A stretch of DNA of 64,000 nucleotides from Burkholderia sp. Ax-1719 (GCF_011753055.1 NZ_VWWJ01000007.1:186001-250000); one strand, 5' to 3'. Counted from the stretch's first letter, positions 43,491 to 52,900 are shown. Numbers and translations are program-made. Notes: generated by a model not told the origin, from the letters alone.

Positions 43491-45077
43491 TCACGGTTTT
43501 ATGCCTCTGAGCGCGAACGCGCCCGCCACACACGCCAGCATCGTCAATCCTGCGAGCAGGAACGTATCGCTGTAGGCCATCAAAAGCGCTTCGCGGGTCA
43601 CACGCTGATTGATCAGCGCAAGCGCGGTCTCGTACGCACCGTCAAAACGTCCGCGCGGCAACCCATCCACACGCGGCACATGCAGCCGGGCAATCGCGCG
43701 CGCAAGCACGATCATGCGCTCCTGGAATGCTTGCGCATAAGGCGTGACCGCTTCGCCAATGCGCGCCATGTGGAGCTTCTGTCGTTCCACCACGATCTGG
43801 CTCACGACCGCGATACCGATCGCGCCACCCACGTTACGCACCATGTTGAACACGCCCGATGCTGAACCCAGTTGCGCCTTGTCGACGCCGCTCACCGCCA
43901 TCACCGAGAGCGCAATGACCACGAACGACTGGCCGACGCCACGCACGATGAGCGAAGGCACAATCACATTGCGCGCCGAATCGGCGTCGAGGTGAATGTT
44001 CATCAGGCACCCCGCCGCGACCAGCAGGAAACCCAGCGCGATCACCATACGCGGACTCGTGCGGCGCATCAGCGGCGGCGTCAGAAACGACATGGCAAAT
44101 TGCACCAGCCCATAGGGAATCATCACCATGCCGATGTCGCGCGCGCTATAGCCCTGCGCCTGCGCCAGATAATTGGGCACCAGAAACACGACCCCAAACG
44201 CCACCGCGCCGAATAGAAACTGCATCAGGCTGGCGATGCCAAAGTTATATCCGGCGAGCAACCGCAGATTGATAAACGGCTGCGCGCGGCGCACTTCGAT
44301 GACGACGAACGCCACGAGGCCGGCTAGCGCGACGCAGGAAAGCAGCACGATGCTGCTCGACGCGAACCAGTCTTTACGGCCGCCCTCTTCGAGCACGATC
44401 TGCAACGCGCTCAAACCCACGGCCATGGTCAGAATGCCTGGCCAGTCCGCGCTACGCAGCTTGCCGGCATCGACGGCAACCGGCCGGATCGCCCACGCAA
44501 TCGCAGCGATCAGCGCCAGTGCGGGCGGAATCTGCAGATAGAAGATCCAGCGCCACGAATACGTATCCGTAAGCCAGCCGCCCAGCGACGGCCCCGCGGC
44601 CTGCGCGACATTGTTGGCGACCGCGAAGAGCGCCATCCCCAGCGGGTGCCGCGACTTCGGCAGTTCGGTTGCGATCAGCTGGAACGACAGCGGTATCAGC
44701 ACGCCGCCAAACGCGCCCTGCAACGTGCGGGCCACAATCATGGAACCGATTGTGGGAGCCAGCGAGCATGCCAGCGAAAACGCCAGAAAACCCGTCGCGC
44801 CCACCAGCAAAACACGCCGCGCGGAGAAGACCTGCACGAGCCAGCCGGTAAGCGGAATGACGACGATTTCGGCGACCAGATAGGCCGTGGTGATCCACGA
44901 TCCTTCTTCGAAGCTCGCGCCCAGCGAACCGCGTATATCGGGCAGCGACGCATTCGTGACGTGCACGTTCATGCCCGCCATGAAGCAACCGAATACGCCG
45001 CCGAGCACGGCCACCCATGAGCGCAGCGATACGGCTTCTTCGTGCGCGTCACGCGACCGGTGAGCCACCGCGCTCAT
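43491..45077 (-). CDS. DHA2-family MFS drug efflux pump (EmrB-like)
   Basis: A 528-residue inner-membrane transporter with 14 predicted helices. Typical segments are FGCFMAGMNVHVTNASLPDIRGSLGASFEEGSWITTAYLVAEIVVIPLTGWL (motif D1 region), GRTLQGAFGGVLIPLSFQL-type block and WRWIFYLQIPPALALI. It pumps toxic compounds by proton antiport together with the HlyD protein, whose stop overlaps its start (ATGA at 45074-45077), and the outer-membrane factor. Last gene of the three-gene efflux operon. Confidence 0.93.
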   Translation of the reverse strand: MSAVAHRSRDAHEEAVSLRSWVAVLGGVFGCFMAGMNVHVTNASLPDIRGSLGASFEEGSWITTAYLVAEIVVIPLTGWLVQVFSARRVLLVGATGFLAFSLACSLAPTIGSMIVARTLQGAFGGVLIPLSFQLIATELPKSRHPLGMALFAVANNVAQAAGPSLGGWLTDTYSWRWIFYLQIPPALALIAAIAWAIRPVAVDAGKLRSADWPGILTMAVGLSALQIVLEEGGRKDWFASSSIVLLSCVALAGLVAFVVIEVRRAQPFINLRLLAGYNFGIASLMQFLFGAVAFGVVFLVPNYLAQAQGYSARDIGMVMIPYGLVQFAMSFLTPPLMRRTSPRMVIALGFLLVAAGCLMNIHLDADSARNVIVPSLIVRGVGQSFVVIALSVMAVSGVDKAQLGSASGVFNMVRNVGGAIGIAVVSQIVVERQKLHMARIGEAVTPYAQAFQERMIVLARAIARLHVPRVDGLPRGRFDGAYETALALINQRVTREALLMAYSDTFLLAGLTMLACVAGAFALRGIKP

Positions 45078-46195
45078 TGCCGCGCCTCCTTGGTATCGAC
45101 ACGCGCGATCACCGACATGCCGGGCCGCAGCACCCCATCGCGCGGCATAGCCTCAAGCGCGATCTTCACCGGCACACGCTGCACGATCTTCGTGAAGTTG
45201 CCGGTTGCGTTGTCCGGCGGCAGCAAGGCGAATTCCGCGCCCGAACCCGGCGCGATGCCGCTCACACGGCCGTGCAATACCTGCCCCGCAAAGGTGTCGA
45301 CGTCCAGTTCGACCGGCTCGCCAGCGCGCATCGCGGCAAGCTGCGTTTCCTTGAAATTGGCCACCACATAGAGCGCGTGTATGGGCACCACGGCGAGCAG
45401 CGGCGTGCCCGCCTCCACATACTGCCCCGCGCGCACGCTGCGCTGGCCCACCATGCCGTCTTGCGTCGCGAGAATGCGGGTGTGTTCGAGGTCGAGAGTG
45501 GCCAGTGCGAGTTGCGCCTCGGCCGCTGACTCACGCGCATGAGCCGCAGCCGTTGCCGCATCGTTTTGCGCCATCTTCTTGCGCAGCACGCCGCTCTGTT
45601 CGCGCTGGGCCTGCGCAGCCGCAACAGCGTGCGCGAGCGCCGCCCGCGCCTTGAGCGCATCCGCGTGGGCCGCTTCCCAATGCTGGCCGCTGGCCGCTTC
45701 GTCGGCCAGCAAGGCGTGGTAGCGGTTCGCGTCGGCATCTCGTCGCACCGATTCGGCACGTGCAGCCTCCACATCGGCTTGCGCCTGTGCAATCGTGCTG
45801 GCCTGTTGTTCGAGTTGCGCGTCCAGCGTCTGCGCTGCCGCTGCGCTCTCCTGCAAGGCCGCCTGCGCCTCCAGCAAGGCCGCCTGAGCGGCCTGCACTT
45901 TCGCGCGGTAATCGCGGTCGTCGAGCGTGGCAAGCACGTCGCCGCGATGCACCGTCTGGTTGTCGTCCACCATGACCTGCGTGACATAACCCGGAATGCG
46001 CGGGCTTACGGTGACGACATCGGCGCGCACGTAGGCATCATCCGTCGTTTCGATAAAGCGCCCCACGCGCCACCAGTGCCAGCCCCACGCCGCCGCAGCG
46101 AGCAGCACCAGCACACTCCCCGCGACAATCATCGAACGCCGCGCGCGACGCGCGGTCGAGTTCGTCTGAACTTCGGTATCAACAGTCGTACTCAT
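45074..46195 (-). CDS. HlyD/EmrA-family membrane fusion protein
   Basis: A 373-residue periplasmic adaptor. One N-terminal membrane helix (MIVAGSVLVLLAAAAWGWHWW), then the lipoyl half-motif (DAYVRADVVTVSPRIPGYVTQVMVDDNQTVHRGDVLATLDDRDY), a long Ala/Gln-rich coiled coil (about residues 85-215), and the barrel domain (RILATQDGMVGQRSVRAGQYVEAGTPLLAVVP). It bridges the MFS pump and the outer-membrane factor. The gap to the outer-membrane gene is 42 bp. Confidence 0.93.
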   Translation of the reverse strand: MSTTVDTEVQTNSTARRARRSMIVAGSVLVLLAAAAWGWHWWRVGRFIETTDDAYVRADVVTVSPRIPGYVTQVMVDDNQTVHRGDVLATLDDRDYRAKVQAAQAALLEAQAALQESAAAAQTLDAQLEQQASTIAQAQADVEAARAESVRRDADANRYHALLADEAASGQHWEAAHADALKARAALAHAVAAAQAQREQSGVLRKKMAQNDAATAAAHARESAAEAQLALATLDLEHTRILATQDGMVGQRSVRAGQYVEAGTPLLAVVPIHALYVVANFKETQLAAMRAGEPVELDVDTFAGQVLHGRVSGIAPGSGAEFALLPPDNATGNFTKIVQRVPVKIALEAMPRDGVLRPGMSVIARVDTKEARQ

Positions 46196-46237
46196 GCAGA
46201 CAATCTTCTTTTGAAATAGGTAATGAGAGCGGCACGC

Positions 46238-47731
46238 TCAAGGCTGCCATCCGCCGCCAAGCGCCTTGAACACGGTGACCTGATCCAGCGCGATCTGCTG
46301 GGCCGATTGCGCAAGCGCGGCATCGTCAGCGACCAGACTGCGCTCCGCATCAAGCATTCCTAACGAATCGATCGCGCCAGCTCGAAACTCGCGCTCAGCA
46401 AGCGCAAACGCACGTGCGTGCCCCGCGCGTGCGGTCGCGAGTGCGTCGTGTTCGCGCGCCGCTGCGCCATAGCGTGCCAGTGCCTGCTCGGTTTCCTGCA
46501 AGGCCCGAAGTACCTGCGCATCGAATGCGGCGCGCGCGCCCGCGTCGTCGGCATGCGCTGCGTCCAACTGGGCGCGGCTCGCCGCCAGATTGGGAAAATT
46601 CCAGCTGACAAGCGGTCCGACACTCCACGCGATCGCATAGCGGTCGCCGAGCGAAGCCGGGTGGCCCGTGGTCGACAACCCGTTGATCGAGCCGCCAAAC
46701 GTGATCGACGGATACAGCGCGGCCTGCGCCGCGCCCACGCGAGCGTGGGCCGCCGCCAGCCTGCGTTCGGCCTCGCGAAGATCGGGCCGTCGCCGCAACA
46801 GCGCCGCGCCGTCACCCACGGGAAACGGTTGTGCAAGCATCGGCGGCTGATGGCATTCGGCTGCCGCGCGCGGGATATCGGCGGGCGCGCGGCCGAGCAG
46901 CACGGCGAGTTCGTAGAGCGCGGCGCGGTGCTCGCCATCGAGTGCCGGAAGGCTCGCGCGCGTGTCGTCGGCGAAGGCCTGGGCGCGCGCAAGTTCCATC
47001 GTCGAGACGAGGCCCAGCGCCTGCTGCTTCTGCGTGAGCGTCGCGATGCGCCCCGCAATGGCCACCGAGTGCTGAGCGACGTCCAGGCGCGCGGCATACG
47101 CACAGGCGCGGGCATAAGCGCCAGCGGTTTCGGCGGCGACGGTGACGCGCAGCGCATCGGTAGCGGCTTGCTGCGCCTCGGCGTCCGCGTGCGCGGCATC
47201 CACGAGATTGCGCACGCGCCCCCAGAAGTCGATCTCCCACGACAGCGCGAAACCCGGCGCCCAACCGAAACGCGACGGCGCGCTGCCCGTGTCGCGCGCG
47301 GCAGCCACGATCTGGTCGTTCTGATGCTTGCCGTAATCGACGCCGAACGAGCTTTGCGTCGATGGCAGACGGGCGGCATCGGCCTGCGCCAGCACGGCGC
47401 GGGCGCGCGTCACGCGCGCCGCCGCGACAGCAAGGTCGCGATTCTGGGCCAGCGCTTCGCCGATCAGCGCATCCAGCGCCGGGTCCTGGTAAAGCCGCCA
47501 CCAGTGATCCGGCGGCGCGGCGGACACGACCTGCGGCGTCGAGGCGGCCGCATCGAAAGGCGCATTCTGCGCGGCGCTGGCAACCGGCGAGCGATAGGGT
47601 TCGGCAACCGAACAGGCAGCGAGCGTCGCCGCGAAGAGCGCGCTGGAAACGGCAGTAATGCCTCGGGCACGGAGGGAAAAACGGTACGCCGGAGATCCCG
47701 GCGACGATTGAAAAAGCGGAGCGACTTGCAT
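46238..47731 (-). CDS. Outer-membrane efflux lipoprotein (NodT family)
   Basis: A 497-residue TolC-like outer-membrane factor. The signal peptide ends in a lipobox (LFAATLAAC, Cys near residue 40) followed by SVAEPYRSPV. Two repeats of the OEP fold are visible: WWRLYQDPALDALIGEALAQNRDLAVAAARVTRARAVLAQADAARLP, and DLREAERRLAAAHARVGAAQAALYPSITFGGSI with ALQETEQALARYGAAAREHDAL. First gene of the efflux operon. The ribosome site is weak and the exact start is uncertain. It is divergent from an AraC regulator. Confidence 0.92.
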   Translation of the reverse strand: MQVAPLFQSSPGSPAYRFSLRARGITAVSSALFAATLAACSVAEPYRSPVASAAQNAPFDAAASTPQVVSAAPPDHWWRLYQDPALDALIGEALAQNRDLAVAAARVTRARAVLAQADAARLPSTQSSFGVDYGKHQNDQIVAAARDTGSAPSRFGWAPGFALSWEIDFWGRVRNLVDAAHADAEAQQAATDALRVTVAAETAGAYARACAYAARLDVAQHSVAIAGRIATLTQKQQALGLVSTMELARAQAFADDTRASLPALDGEHRAALYELAVLLGRAPADIPRAAAECHQPPMLAQPFPVGDGAALLRRRPDLREAERRLAAAHARVGAAQAALYPSITFGGSINGLSTTGHPASLGDRYAIAWSVGPLVSWNFPNLAASRAQLDAAHADDAGARAAFDAQVLRALQETEQALARYGAAAREHDALATARAGHARAFALAEREFRAGAIDSLGMLDAERSLVADDAALAQSAQQIALDQVTVFKALGGGWQP

Positions 47732-47817
47732 CGAGCGTCATGGAATGAATCAGTCAGGCCATGTTATGTTGATGCTCTTTATCTATCGCGCGCGGAATGT
47801 GCATTCATCGTCGCAAA

Positions 47818-48630
47818 ATGGACAACATGGATGAGCGCGGTCACGCCAAAACACACATGAACGAATTTTTTCAGGCGCTGGATGCTTCGGAGAAAACCCG
47901 GCAGATTGGTGTGCTGGCAACGGACTCCGCGGCGGGTGATGAGTTCGCGCCGCACACGCATGCGCAGGCCCAGATGATCCTGTCCATTGACGGCGTCATG
48001 ATTGTGCGCACCGACGACGGCAGTTGGGTCGTGCCGCCAAGCCGCGCGGTGTGGCTGCCCGCAGGCACGCGCCATGGCATCGAGATGGCCGGCGACGTGA
48101 GCCTGCGCTCCCTGTTCGTCGCCCATGAAGTGCGCCCGAGCCTGCCGCGCGAGTGCCGTGTGATCGGCGTAAGCGGGTTATTGCGCGAACTCATCCTGGC
48201 CACCAGCGGCCTGCCCGCCGATTACGACCTGAGTCATCGCACGGGACGCGTGCTGGCCTTGATCCTCGACGAAATCGAAATCGCACCGACGCTCGATCTG
48301 CATGTGCCGATGCCGCACCATGCGCAACTGGCCGCGTTGTGCGCGCGGCTGATCCGCGACCCGTCCGAGCCGGTCACGCTCGCCTCCTGGGCGAGCGCGG
48401 CGAACATGAACGCCCGCACGCTCGCGCGTATTTTCAGGCGCGAAACCGGTATGACGCCAGGCGCGTGGTGGCGTCATACGCGTCTGCTGCTAAGTCTGCC
48501 GCGCCTGGCCGCGGGTGTGTCGATTCTCGAACTGGCGCTGGAGCATGGTTACGACAGTCCTAGCGCATTTGCCGCGATGTTTCGCAAAGTGCTGGGTGTG
48601 CCACCCAGCGAATATTTGCGGCAAAAATAA
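47818..48630 (+). CDS. AraC-family regulator of the efflux operon (NimR-type)
   Basis: An AraC regulator of about 270 residues. N-terminal cupin (HTHAQAQMILSIDGVMIVRTDDGSWVVPPSRAVWLPAGTRHGIEMAG) and C-terminal double HTH (WASAANMNARTLARIFRRETGMTPGAWWRHTRLLLSLPRL and ALEHGYDSPSAFAAMFRKVLG). It is divergent from the tripartite efflux operon, so it probably controls it. ATG 47797, 47818 and 47857 are all possible starts; none has a strong ribosome site. It resembles the AraC protein at 17145-17921 across its whole length. Confidence 0.88.
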   Translation: MDNMDERGHAKTHMNEFFQALDASEKTRQIGVLATDSAAGDEFAPHTHAQAQMILSIDGVMIVRTDDGSWVVPPSRAVWLPAGTRHGIEMAGDVSLRSLFVAHEVRPSLPRECRVIGVSGLLRELILATSGLPADYDLSHRTGRVLALILDEIEIAPTLDLHVPMPHHAQLAALCARLIRDPSEPVTLASWASAANMNARTLARIFRRETGMTPGAWWRHTRLLLSLPRLAAGVSILELALEHGYDSPSAFAAMFRKVLGVPPSEYLRQK

Positions 48631-49173
48631 TCGGTGTGACGACACACGCAATTTAACGTCAATCATCTAAGGAATTGCGCCTATGCCGATCCTCGGCGAT
48701 GCGCGATTCAATCCCACGCTATTTTGGCGGAATTCTCCTGGACAATGGCAGCTCAATACGCTGCGCTCACGTTGCCAATGAAATAAGCTAGCTGCGGAAA
48801 ACGTACGTCTCGATGCGGCCTCGCAGAATGCTCCAGTAAAGTCGAGCGCCCTCGATAATCGAATACGAATACACCGGAAAATACGGCACACGCGCAGCAC
48901 AAGCAATCCTCAGAACGATGAAAAAAAGGAGGCAGACAGCACTAGCCAGGAAAGGCAGCCGAACACCGGACAAACTCCTTGCCTTTCATGATGCCCGGTT
49001 ATCAGACCATCGAACAACGACCTAAAGGAACTGACGGATAGCGTGTGGGAGCGTCGTGCATCGGGCAGGGAATCCGCGGGGAACGTTTGCACGGAGCCGA
49101 TGCCGGGAGAATAGGAGTAACGCTGCTGTATCCGCACGGTGCTTGCCGTTGGCGCCGACAATGCGAGTCATTA
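48631..49173. other. Gene-poor stretch, 48.6-49.2 kb
   Basis: 543 bp with no gene supported apart from a possible remnant at 48788-48973. Base composition is mixed and several short frames overlap without family resemblance. It may be a scar where a polysaccharide-type gene was lost. The promoter of the rightward GNAT gene should lie here. Confidence 0.5.
48788..48973 (-). pseudogene. Possible remnant of a membrane protein C terminus
   Basis: A 61-codon frame with one strong helix (LPFLASAVCLLFFIVLRIACAA) then RVPYFPVYSYSIIEGARLYWSILRGRIETYVFRS. The tail recalls C-terminal ends of membrane glycosyltransferases (P-x-F-P-x-Y, EGxRLY, LRGR). An in-frame stop lies just upstream and there is no good ribosome site. 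It could also be a real small membrane protein. Confidence 0.3.
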
Positions 49174-50202
49174 GTGAAACGCGACAATAACTTTTCCTCA
49201 CTCGGCAAGCGTGCGAAGACGTGCGAGATTTTTTCGCCAGCAACGATTGCACCGTTTTCGCCCCAGTCGGCCAGCGCCGCCCTTTCGATATTCCACGAAC
49301 CCTGGTGGCTAGACATCGCTACGCAAGGGAGCTGGAAACTCGCCACGGTGAATCGCAACAATCAGATCATCGGAGAGATGCCTTATACACCGACGCGTCT
49401 GCGTCTGTGGCGCGTTGCTCATCTGCCGCCGCTCACGCGCACGCTCGGTCCCGTGATCAAGCCGGTGATGGGGAGCATCGCGTCTCAACGACATCATCGC
49501 CTCGATGTCACTGCGAAGCTGATCGAGCAGCTGCCCGACTGCGACAGTTTTTTCCAGGTATTCGACCCGCGCATCGACGATGCGATCGCCTTTGCGCTAA
49601 AAGGCTATTCGGTGTCGGCGCGCTACACGTTTCAGATCGACGCGAACTGCTCGACCGACGAGGCATGGGCGAATCTCGATACCAAAACCCGCAATGTGAT
49701 TCGTAGCGCTGACCGCAATCTGACGATCGCGCCAATTGCTACGCCGGGCGAATTCACCCAGTTTTACGAAGCCAACCTGGCCTCTCGCTCGCGCACCAAT
49801 GCCTACTCGTCCGAAATCATGCGCCAGCTAGTCAAAGCGTTCGTCGAGCGCAAGTCGGGCACCCTGCTCGGTGCGTATGGAACGGGTGGCCGGCTGGTCG
49901 CGGCGATTGGCCTGGTATGGGACCGTCACGCGGCCTACTATCTGCTGTCCTCGCGGGTGCAAGACGCCCACTGCGGCTCGATCAGTCTGTTGCTGTGGAC
50001 CGGTATCCAACGCGCCCTGGCGAGCAAGCTCACGTTCGATTTCGACGGTTTCGCGAGCCCTTCGACATTTCATTTCCTAAGCGCCTTCGGTGCGACCTTG
50101 CGCCAGCGCCTGGCCGTCGAACGGCTTGGCACCGGCTACTCGCTAGCGCGCGCGCTCAAACGACGGATTGCGCCGAGCACGGAGTTCGCGCCCACGCTTT
50201 GA
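49174..50202 (+). CDS. GNAT/FemAB-like acyltransferase
   Basis: About 342 residues from GTG 49174; the frame is open from 49045. A double-GNAT (Acetyltransf_6/FemAB-like) enzyme: FHEPWWLDIATQGSWKLATVNRNNQIIGEMPYTPTRLRLWRVAHLPPLTRTLGPVI, then TKTRNVIRSADRNL, FYEANLASRSRTNAY and LLLWTGIQRALASKLTFDFDGFASPS. Relatives act in polysaccharide or peptidoglycan modification. The ribosome site is poor and the start uncertain; 47 residues precede the usual family beginning at HEPWWL. No polysaccharide operon surrounds it, so it may be an isolated survivor. Confidence 0.75.
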   Translation: MKRDNNFSSLGKRAKTCEIFSPATIAPFSPQSASAALSIFHEPWWLDIATQGSWKLATVNRNNQIIGEMPYTPTRLRLWRVAHLPPLTRTLGPVIKPVMGSIASQRHHRLDVTAKLIEQLPDCDSFFQVFDPRIDDAIAFALKGYSVSARYTFQIDANCSTDEAWANLDTKTRNVIRSADRNLTIAPIATPGEFTQFYEANLASRSRTNAYSSEIMRQLVKAFVERKSGTLLGAYGTGGRLVAAIGLVWDRHAAYYLLSSRVQDAHCGSISLLLWTGIQRALASKLTFDFDGFASPSTFHFLSAFGATLRQRLAVERLGTGYSLARALKRRIAPSTEFAPTL

Positions 50203-50310
50203 ATGCATAATCGCTTTCGATTAGTTTTCAATTGTGCGGCAGGCGGCCGGTGCTCCGCTCGCTGATTGATGGCATGCGATCATTGGCTTTCTGCCTCCAG
50301 TCGAAATCCA

Positions 50311-50862
50311 ATGAGCACATTTCCCACCCTCTCAACTTCGCGGCTGTCATTGCGGGAGATTTTGCCCGGCGATGCACCGTCCTTGTTTGCGATTCATCGT
50401 GATGCAGAAGGCATGCGCTGGTTCGGCAACGATCCAATGACCGATATTGCGCAGGCCGAGAAGCTAATTCAGCTATTCGCCGACTGGCAGCGCAATCAAA
50501 CAGGCTTTCGCTGGGCCATCGAGAGGCTTTCGGATGGGAGTTTCCTCGGTACATGCGGCCTCTTCCGCTGGAATCGAAACTGGCATAGCTGCGTTGTCGG
50601 CTATGAACTGGCTCCGTCTGCGCGTGGCGAAGGCTATATGAATGAAGCGCTTTCCGCTGCGATCAATTACGGTTTCAAAACGATGCAGATAAACCGCATA
50701 GAGGCCCAGGTCCACACTCAAAACGCACCTTCGATACATACGTTGGAGACGCTGGGCTTTCTGCGTGAAGGGTATCAGCGCCAGGGTGGGTACTGGGGGG
50801 ACACCTATCACGATCTTCTGCAGTTCGCGTTGCTTAGGAGCGAATTTCGACACGGTTTGTGA
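50311..50862 (+). CDS. GNAT acetyltransferase, RimJ/RimL type
   Basis: A 183-residue N-acetyltransferase. Family blocks: TLSTSRLSLREILPGDAPSLFAIHRD, DGSFLGTCGLFRWNRNWHSCVVGYELAPSARGEGYMNEALSAAINYGFKTMQINRIEAQVHTQN (acetyl-CoA site, with ARGEGYMNEAL as the Q/RxxGxG/A loop) and ETLGFLREGYQRQGGYWGDTYHDLLQFALL. It transfers acetyl groups from acetyl-CoA to an amine, possibly a protein N terminus or a small molecule. It is a single gene. Confidence 0.9.
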   Translation: MSTFPTLSTSRLSLREILPGDAPSLFAIHRDAEGMRWFGNDPMTDIAQAEKLIQLFADWQRNQTGFRWAIERLSDGSFLGTCGLFRWNRNWHSCVVGYELAPSARGEGYMNEALSAAINYGFKTMQINRIEAQVHTQNAPSIHTLETLGFLREGYQRQGGYWGDTYHDLLQFALLRSEFRHGL

Positions 50863-50994
50863 CGATCGTATCAGGGGAAATCGTCTGGCGCGATGAACGG
50901 TCGCTTTAGCGCAAAGCAGATGGTGAAAGCAGTCGGCCGGGTTGTCACGACTGGTACGGCTACAGTACCCGCCGGATCAGCCTAGTTGATTTTG

Positions 50995-51009
50995 AGAACG
51001 TTTGGTTCT
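50995..51009. promoter_or_regulatory. Predicted TetR operator
   Basis: AGAAC GTTTG GTTCT is an inverted repeat 13 bp before the TetR start. Its left part with flank (TTTGAGAAC) recurs at 51726-51734, just before the EamA gene. Autoregulation and control of the exporter are inferred. Confidence 0.6.
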
Positions 51010-51021
51010 AATATCGACTTC

Positions 51022-51654
51022 ATGACGACCTTCAACGATTCCCGCACCAGCAGTCGCTCGCGTCCCACGGAACGCGGCCGGCCGCGCGAATTTGACGTCG
51101 ATCAGGTGATCGATGCTGCGGCCCGCGTGTTCTGGGAGCATGGTTACAACGCGACGCCAATCGACGCGTTATGCGATGCAACCGGCGTATTTCGCGGCAG
51201 CCTGTACCGGACTTTCGGCGACAAACATGGTTTGCTGGTTGCAGCCTTCGATCGGTACGCTGAAGGCGCCATCGCGCGGCTGAAGGAGCGGCTGGCCGCC
51301 GACCTGTCGCCAGCCGACGCATTACGCGCGGCGCTGATGCATTACACGCGGGTCAGCGCAAATTTGCTGGAAAAACATGGTTGTTTCATCACCAACGCCG
51401 CCATCGAATTGTTGCCGGACGATCAGGACATGCGCGCGCAGATCGAAACAGCGCTACATCGCATTGCGACGCAGTTCAGTCTGGCGATTGCGCGCGGCCA
51501 GCAGGCGGGCCAATTCGATCGGAGCCTGGATGCCGAGGAAGTCGGACGATTTCTGCTGTGCGTCGTTCAGGGAATGCGTGTGCTCGGCAAGATCGATATG
51601 GATGAAGCCGCGCTGGCGTCGATCGTGGAGATGACAATGCGCGCGCTGGTCTGA
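51022..51654 (+). CDS. TetR-family repressor
   Basis: A 210-residue TetR regulator. HTH: IDAAARVFWEHGYNATPIDALCDATGVFRGSLYRTFGDKHGLLVAAFDRY. The C-terminal ligand domain resembles TetR_C_16-like types (HYTRVSANLLEKHGCFITNAAIELLPDDQDMRAQIETAL). The ATG at 51022 gives the usual unstructured start (MTTFNDSRTSSRSRPTERGRPREF). An inverted repeat directly before it and a copy of its half-site before the downstream EamA gene suggest it represses both. Confidence 0.92.
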   Translation: MTTFNDSRTSSRSRPTERGRPREFDVDQVIDAAARVFWEHGYNATPIDALCDATGVFRGSLYRTFGDKHGLLVAAFDRYAEGAIARLKERLAADLSPADALRAALMHYTRVSANLLEKHGCFITNAAIELLPDDQDMRAQIETALHRIATQFSLAIARGQQAGQFDRSLDAEEVGRFLLCVVQGMRVLGKIDMDEAALASIVEMTMRALV

Positions 51655-51725
51655 GAGGCGCGTTTTATCGGCCTAAGTGCGCGATTTCATGGGTGTCGGC
51701 GATTGCCGGCATTTTTTCAAACCAA

Positions 51726-51734
51726 TTTGAGAAC
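51726..51734. promoter_or_regulatory. Half-site shared with the TetR operator
   Basis: TTTGAGAAC, identical to bases 50991-50999 in the TetR operator, lies 9 bp before the EamA start. The right half is not conserved (ATTCAGT), so binding would be weaker. Confidence 0.4.
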
Positions 51735-51742
51735 ATTCAGTC

Positions 51743-52717
51743 ATGAAATCAGAGTTCATCTCATCCGCGCCGTCGATGCATTACTGGAAGGGTGTCGGAT
51801 TGTGCCTCACAGCGACCGTATTGATGGGGGCAATGTTTCCCGTAATGAGCGCCGCGCTGACGAAGGTCGATCCGTTCACGTTCACATCGCTGCGCTATCT
51901 GATTGCCGGGATCGCGTTCGCGACGCTGCTGCGGCAACGCGAAGGGCCCGGTGCATTCTCGGCAAACGGCCACTCGATCAGGACTGCCTGGTTACTTGGA
52001 TCGGTTGGCTTTTGCGGCTTCGGCTCGTTCGTGTTTCTTGGGCAGCAGTTGGCGGGACCGGACGGTGCTCTCGATGCGTCGATCATGATGGCGACACAGC
52101 CGATGATGGGCTTGCTGCTCGGCGCGTGGCTACGCCGCAGTGTGCCGCCCCTTCTATCGCTTATGTTTGTCGCGCTATCGTTTGTCGGGGTGTCGCTGGT
52201 CATCACGCGCGGTGATCTGGCGGCCGCGATCCACGGCCCCCAGCACTATGCGGCTAGCGGGCTGATCCTGATCGGCGCATTGTGCTGGGTGGTGTACACC
52301 TTCGGCTCCGCCAGGTTCACGCGCTGGTCAGCCCTGAAATACACGACCATGACGACGTGGTTAGGCCTGAGCACGATCATCGCCGTCAACGCGATCCTGA
52401 TTGCGCTGCACGCGGTGCCTGTGCCCACGTTATCGGCGTTGTACTCGATTGCACCGCATCTGCTTTATATGGGTCCCATCGCCGGCTTCGGTGCGATCCT
52501 GCTGTGGGTCTCGGGAAATCGGGCGCTCGGTCCAACGAATGGCGTCCTGTTTATGGATGTGGTGCCAGTCACCGCTTTTGTGGTGTCCGCGCTAACGGGT
52601 GTCGTGCCGATGCCAGCGCAAATTGCCGGGGCCACGCTGACCGCCTCCGCGCTGGTCATCAACAATCTGTATTTGCGCCGCCGTTCGTTGAATTTAGCGG
52701 TGCGAGCCGCGGCATGA
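51743..52717 (+). CDS. EamA/DMT-family transporter
   Basis: A 324-residue inner-membrane transporter with ten helices in two EamA repeats (MGAMFPVMSAALTKVDPFTFTSLRYLIAGIAF and SGLILIGALCWVVYTFGSARFTRW to PAQIAGATLTASALVINNLYL). It probably exports a metabolite or drug. It starts 89 bp after the TetR gene on the same strand. The shared half-site suggests TetR control. The substrate is unknown. Confidence 0.9.
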   Translation: MKSEFISSAPSMHYWKGVGLCLTATVLMGAMFPVMSAALTKVDPFTFTSLRYLIAGIAFATLLRQREGPGAFSANGHSIRTAWLLGSVGFCGFGSFVFLGQQLAGPDGALDASIMMATQPMMGLLLGAWLRRSVPPLLSLMFVALSFVGVSLVITRGDLAAAIHGPQHYAASGLILIGALCWVVYTFGSARFTRWSALKYTTMTTWLGLSTIIAVNAILIALHAVPVPTLSALYSIAPHLLYMGPIAGFGAILLWVSGNRALGPTNGVLFMDVVPVTAFVVSALTGVVPMPAQIAGATLTASALVINNLYLRRRSLNLAVRAAA

Positions 52718-52900
52718 TGGCATGCAATGCTGGAGAATTGCCGCACGCTGGCGATGCGAACATATTCGCGGCAACACAGGCGCTCACCTTCGCAAGCTGA
52801 TTGACAGCTGATCTTCGCACATCCTCCACAACTCCTTCACACAATTCTGAAAGCAATCGTGCATAGTTCGCGTGATCGACATTACGCGAAGGAAATCAGC

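Noticed and set aside
46418..47860. 480-codon plus-strand frame
   Set aside because: Antisense to the NodT-type outer-membrane gene; Arg-rich with no domain.
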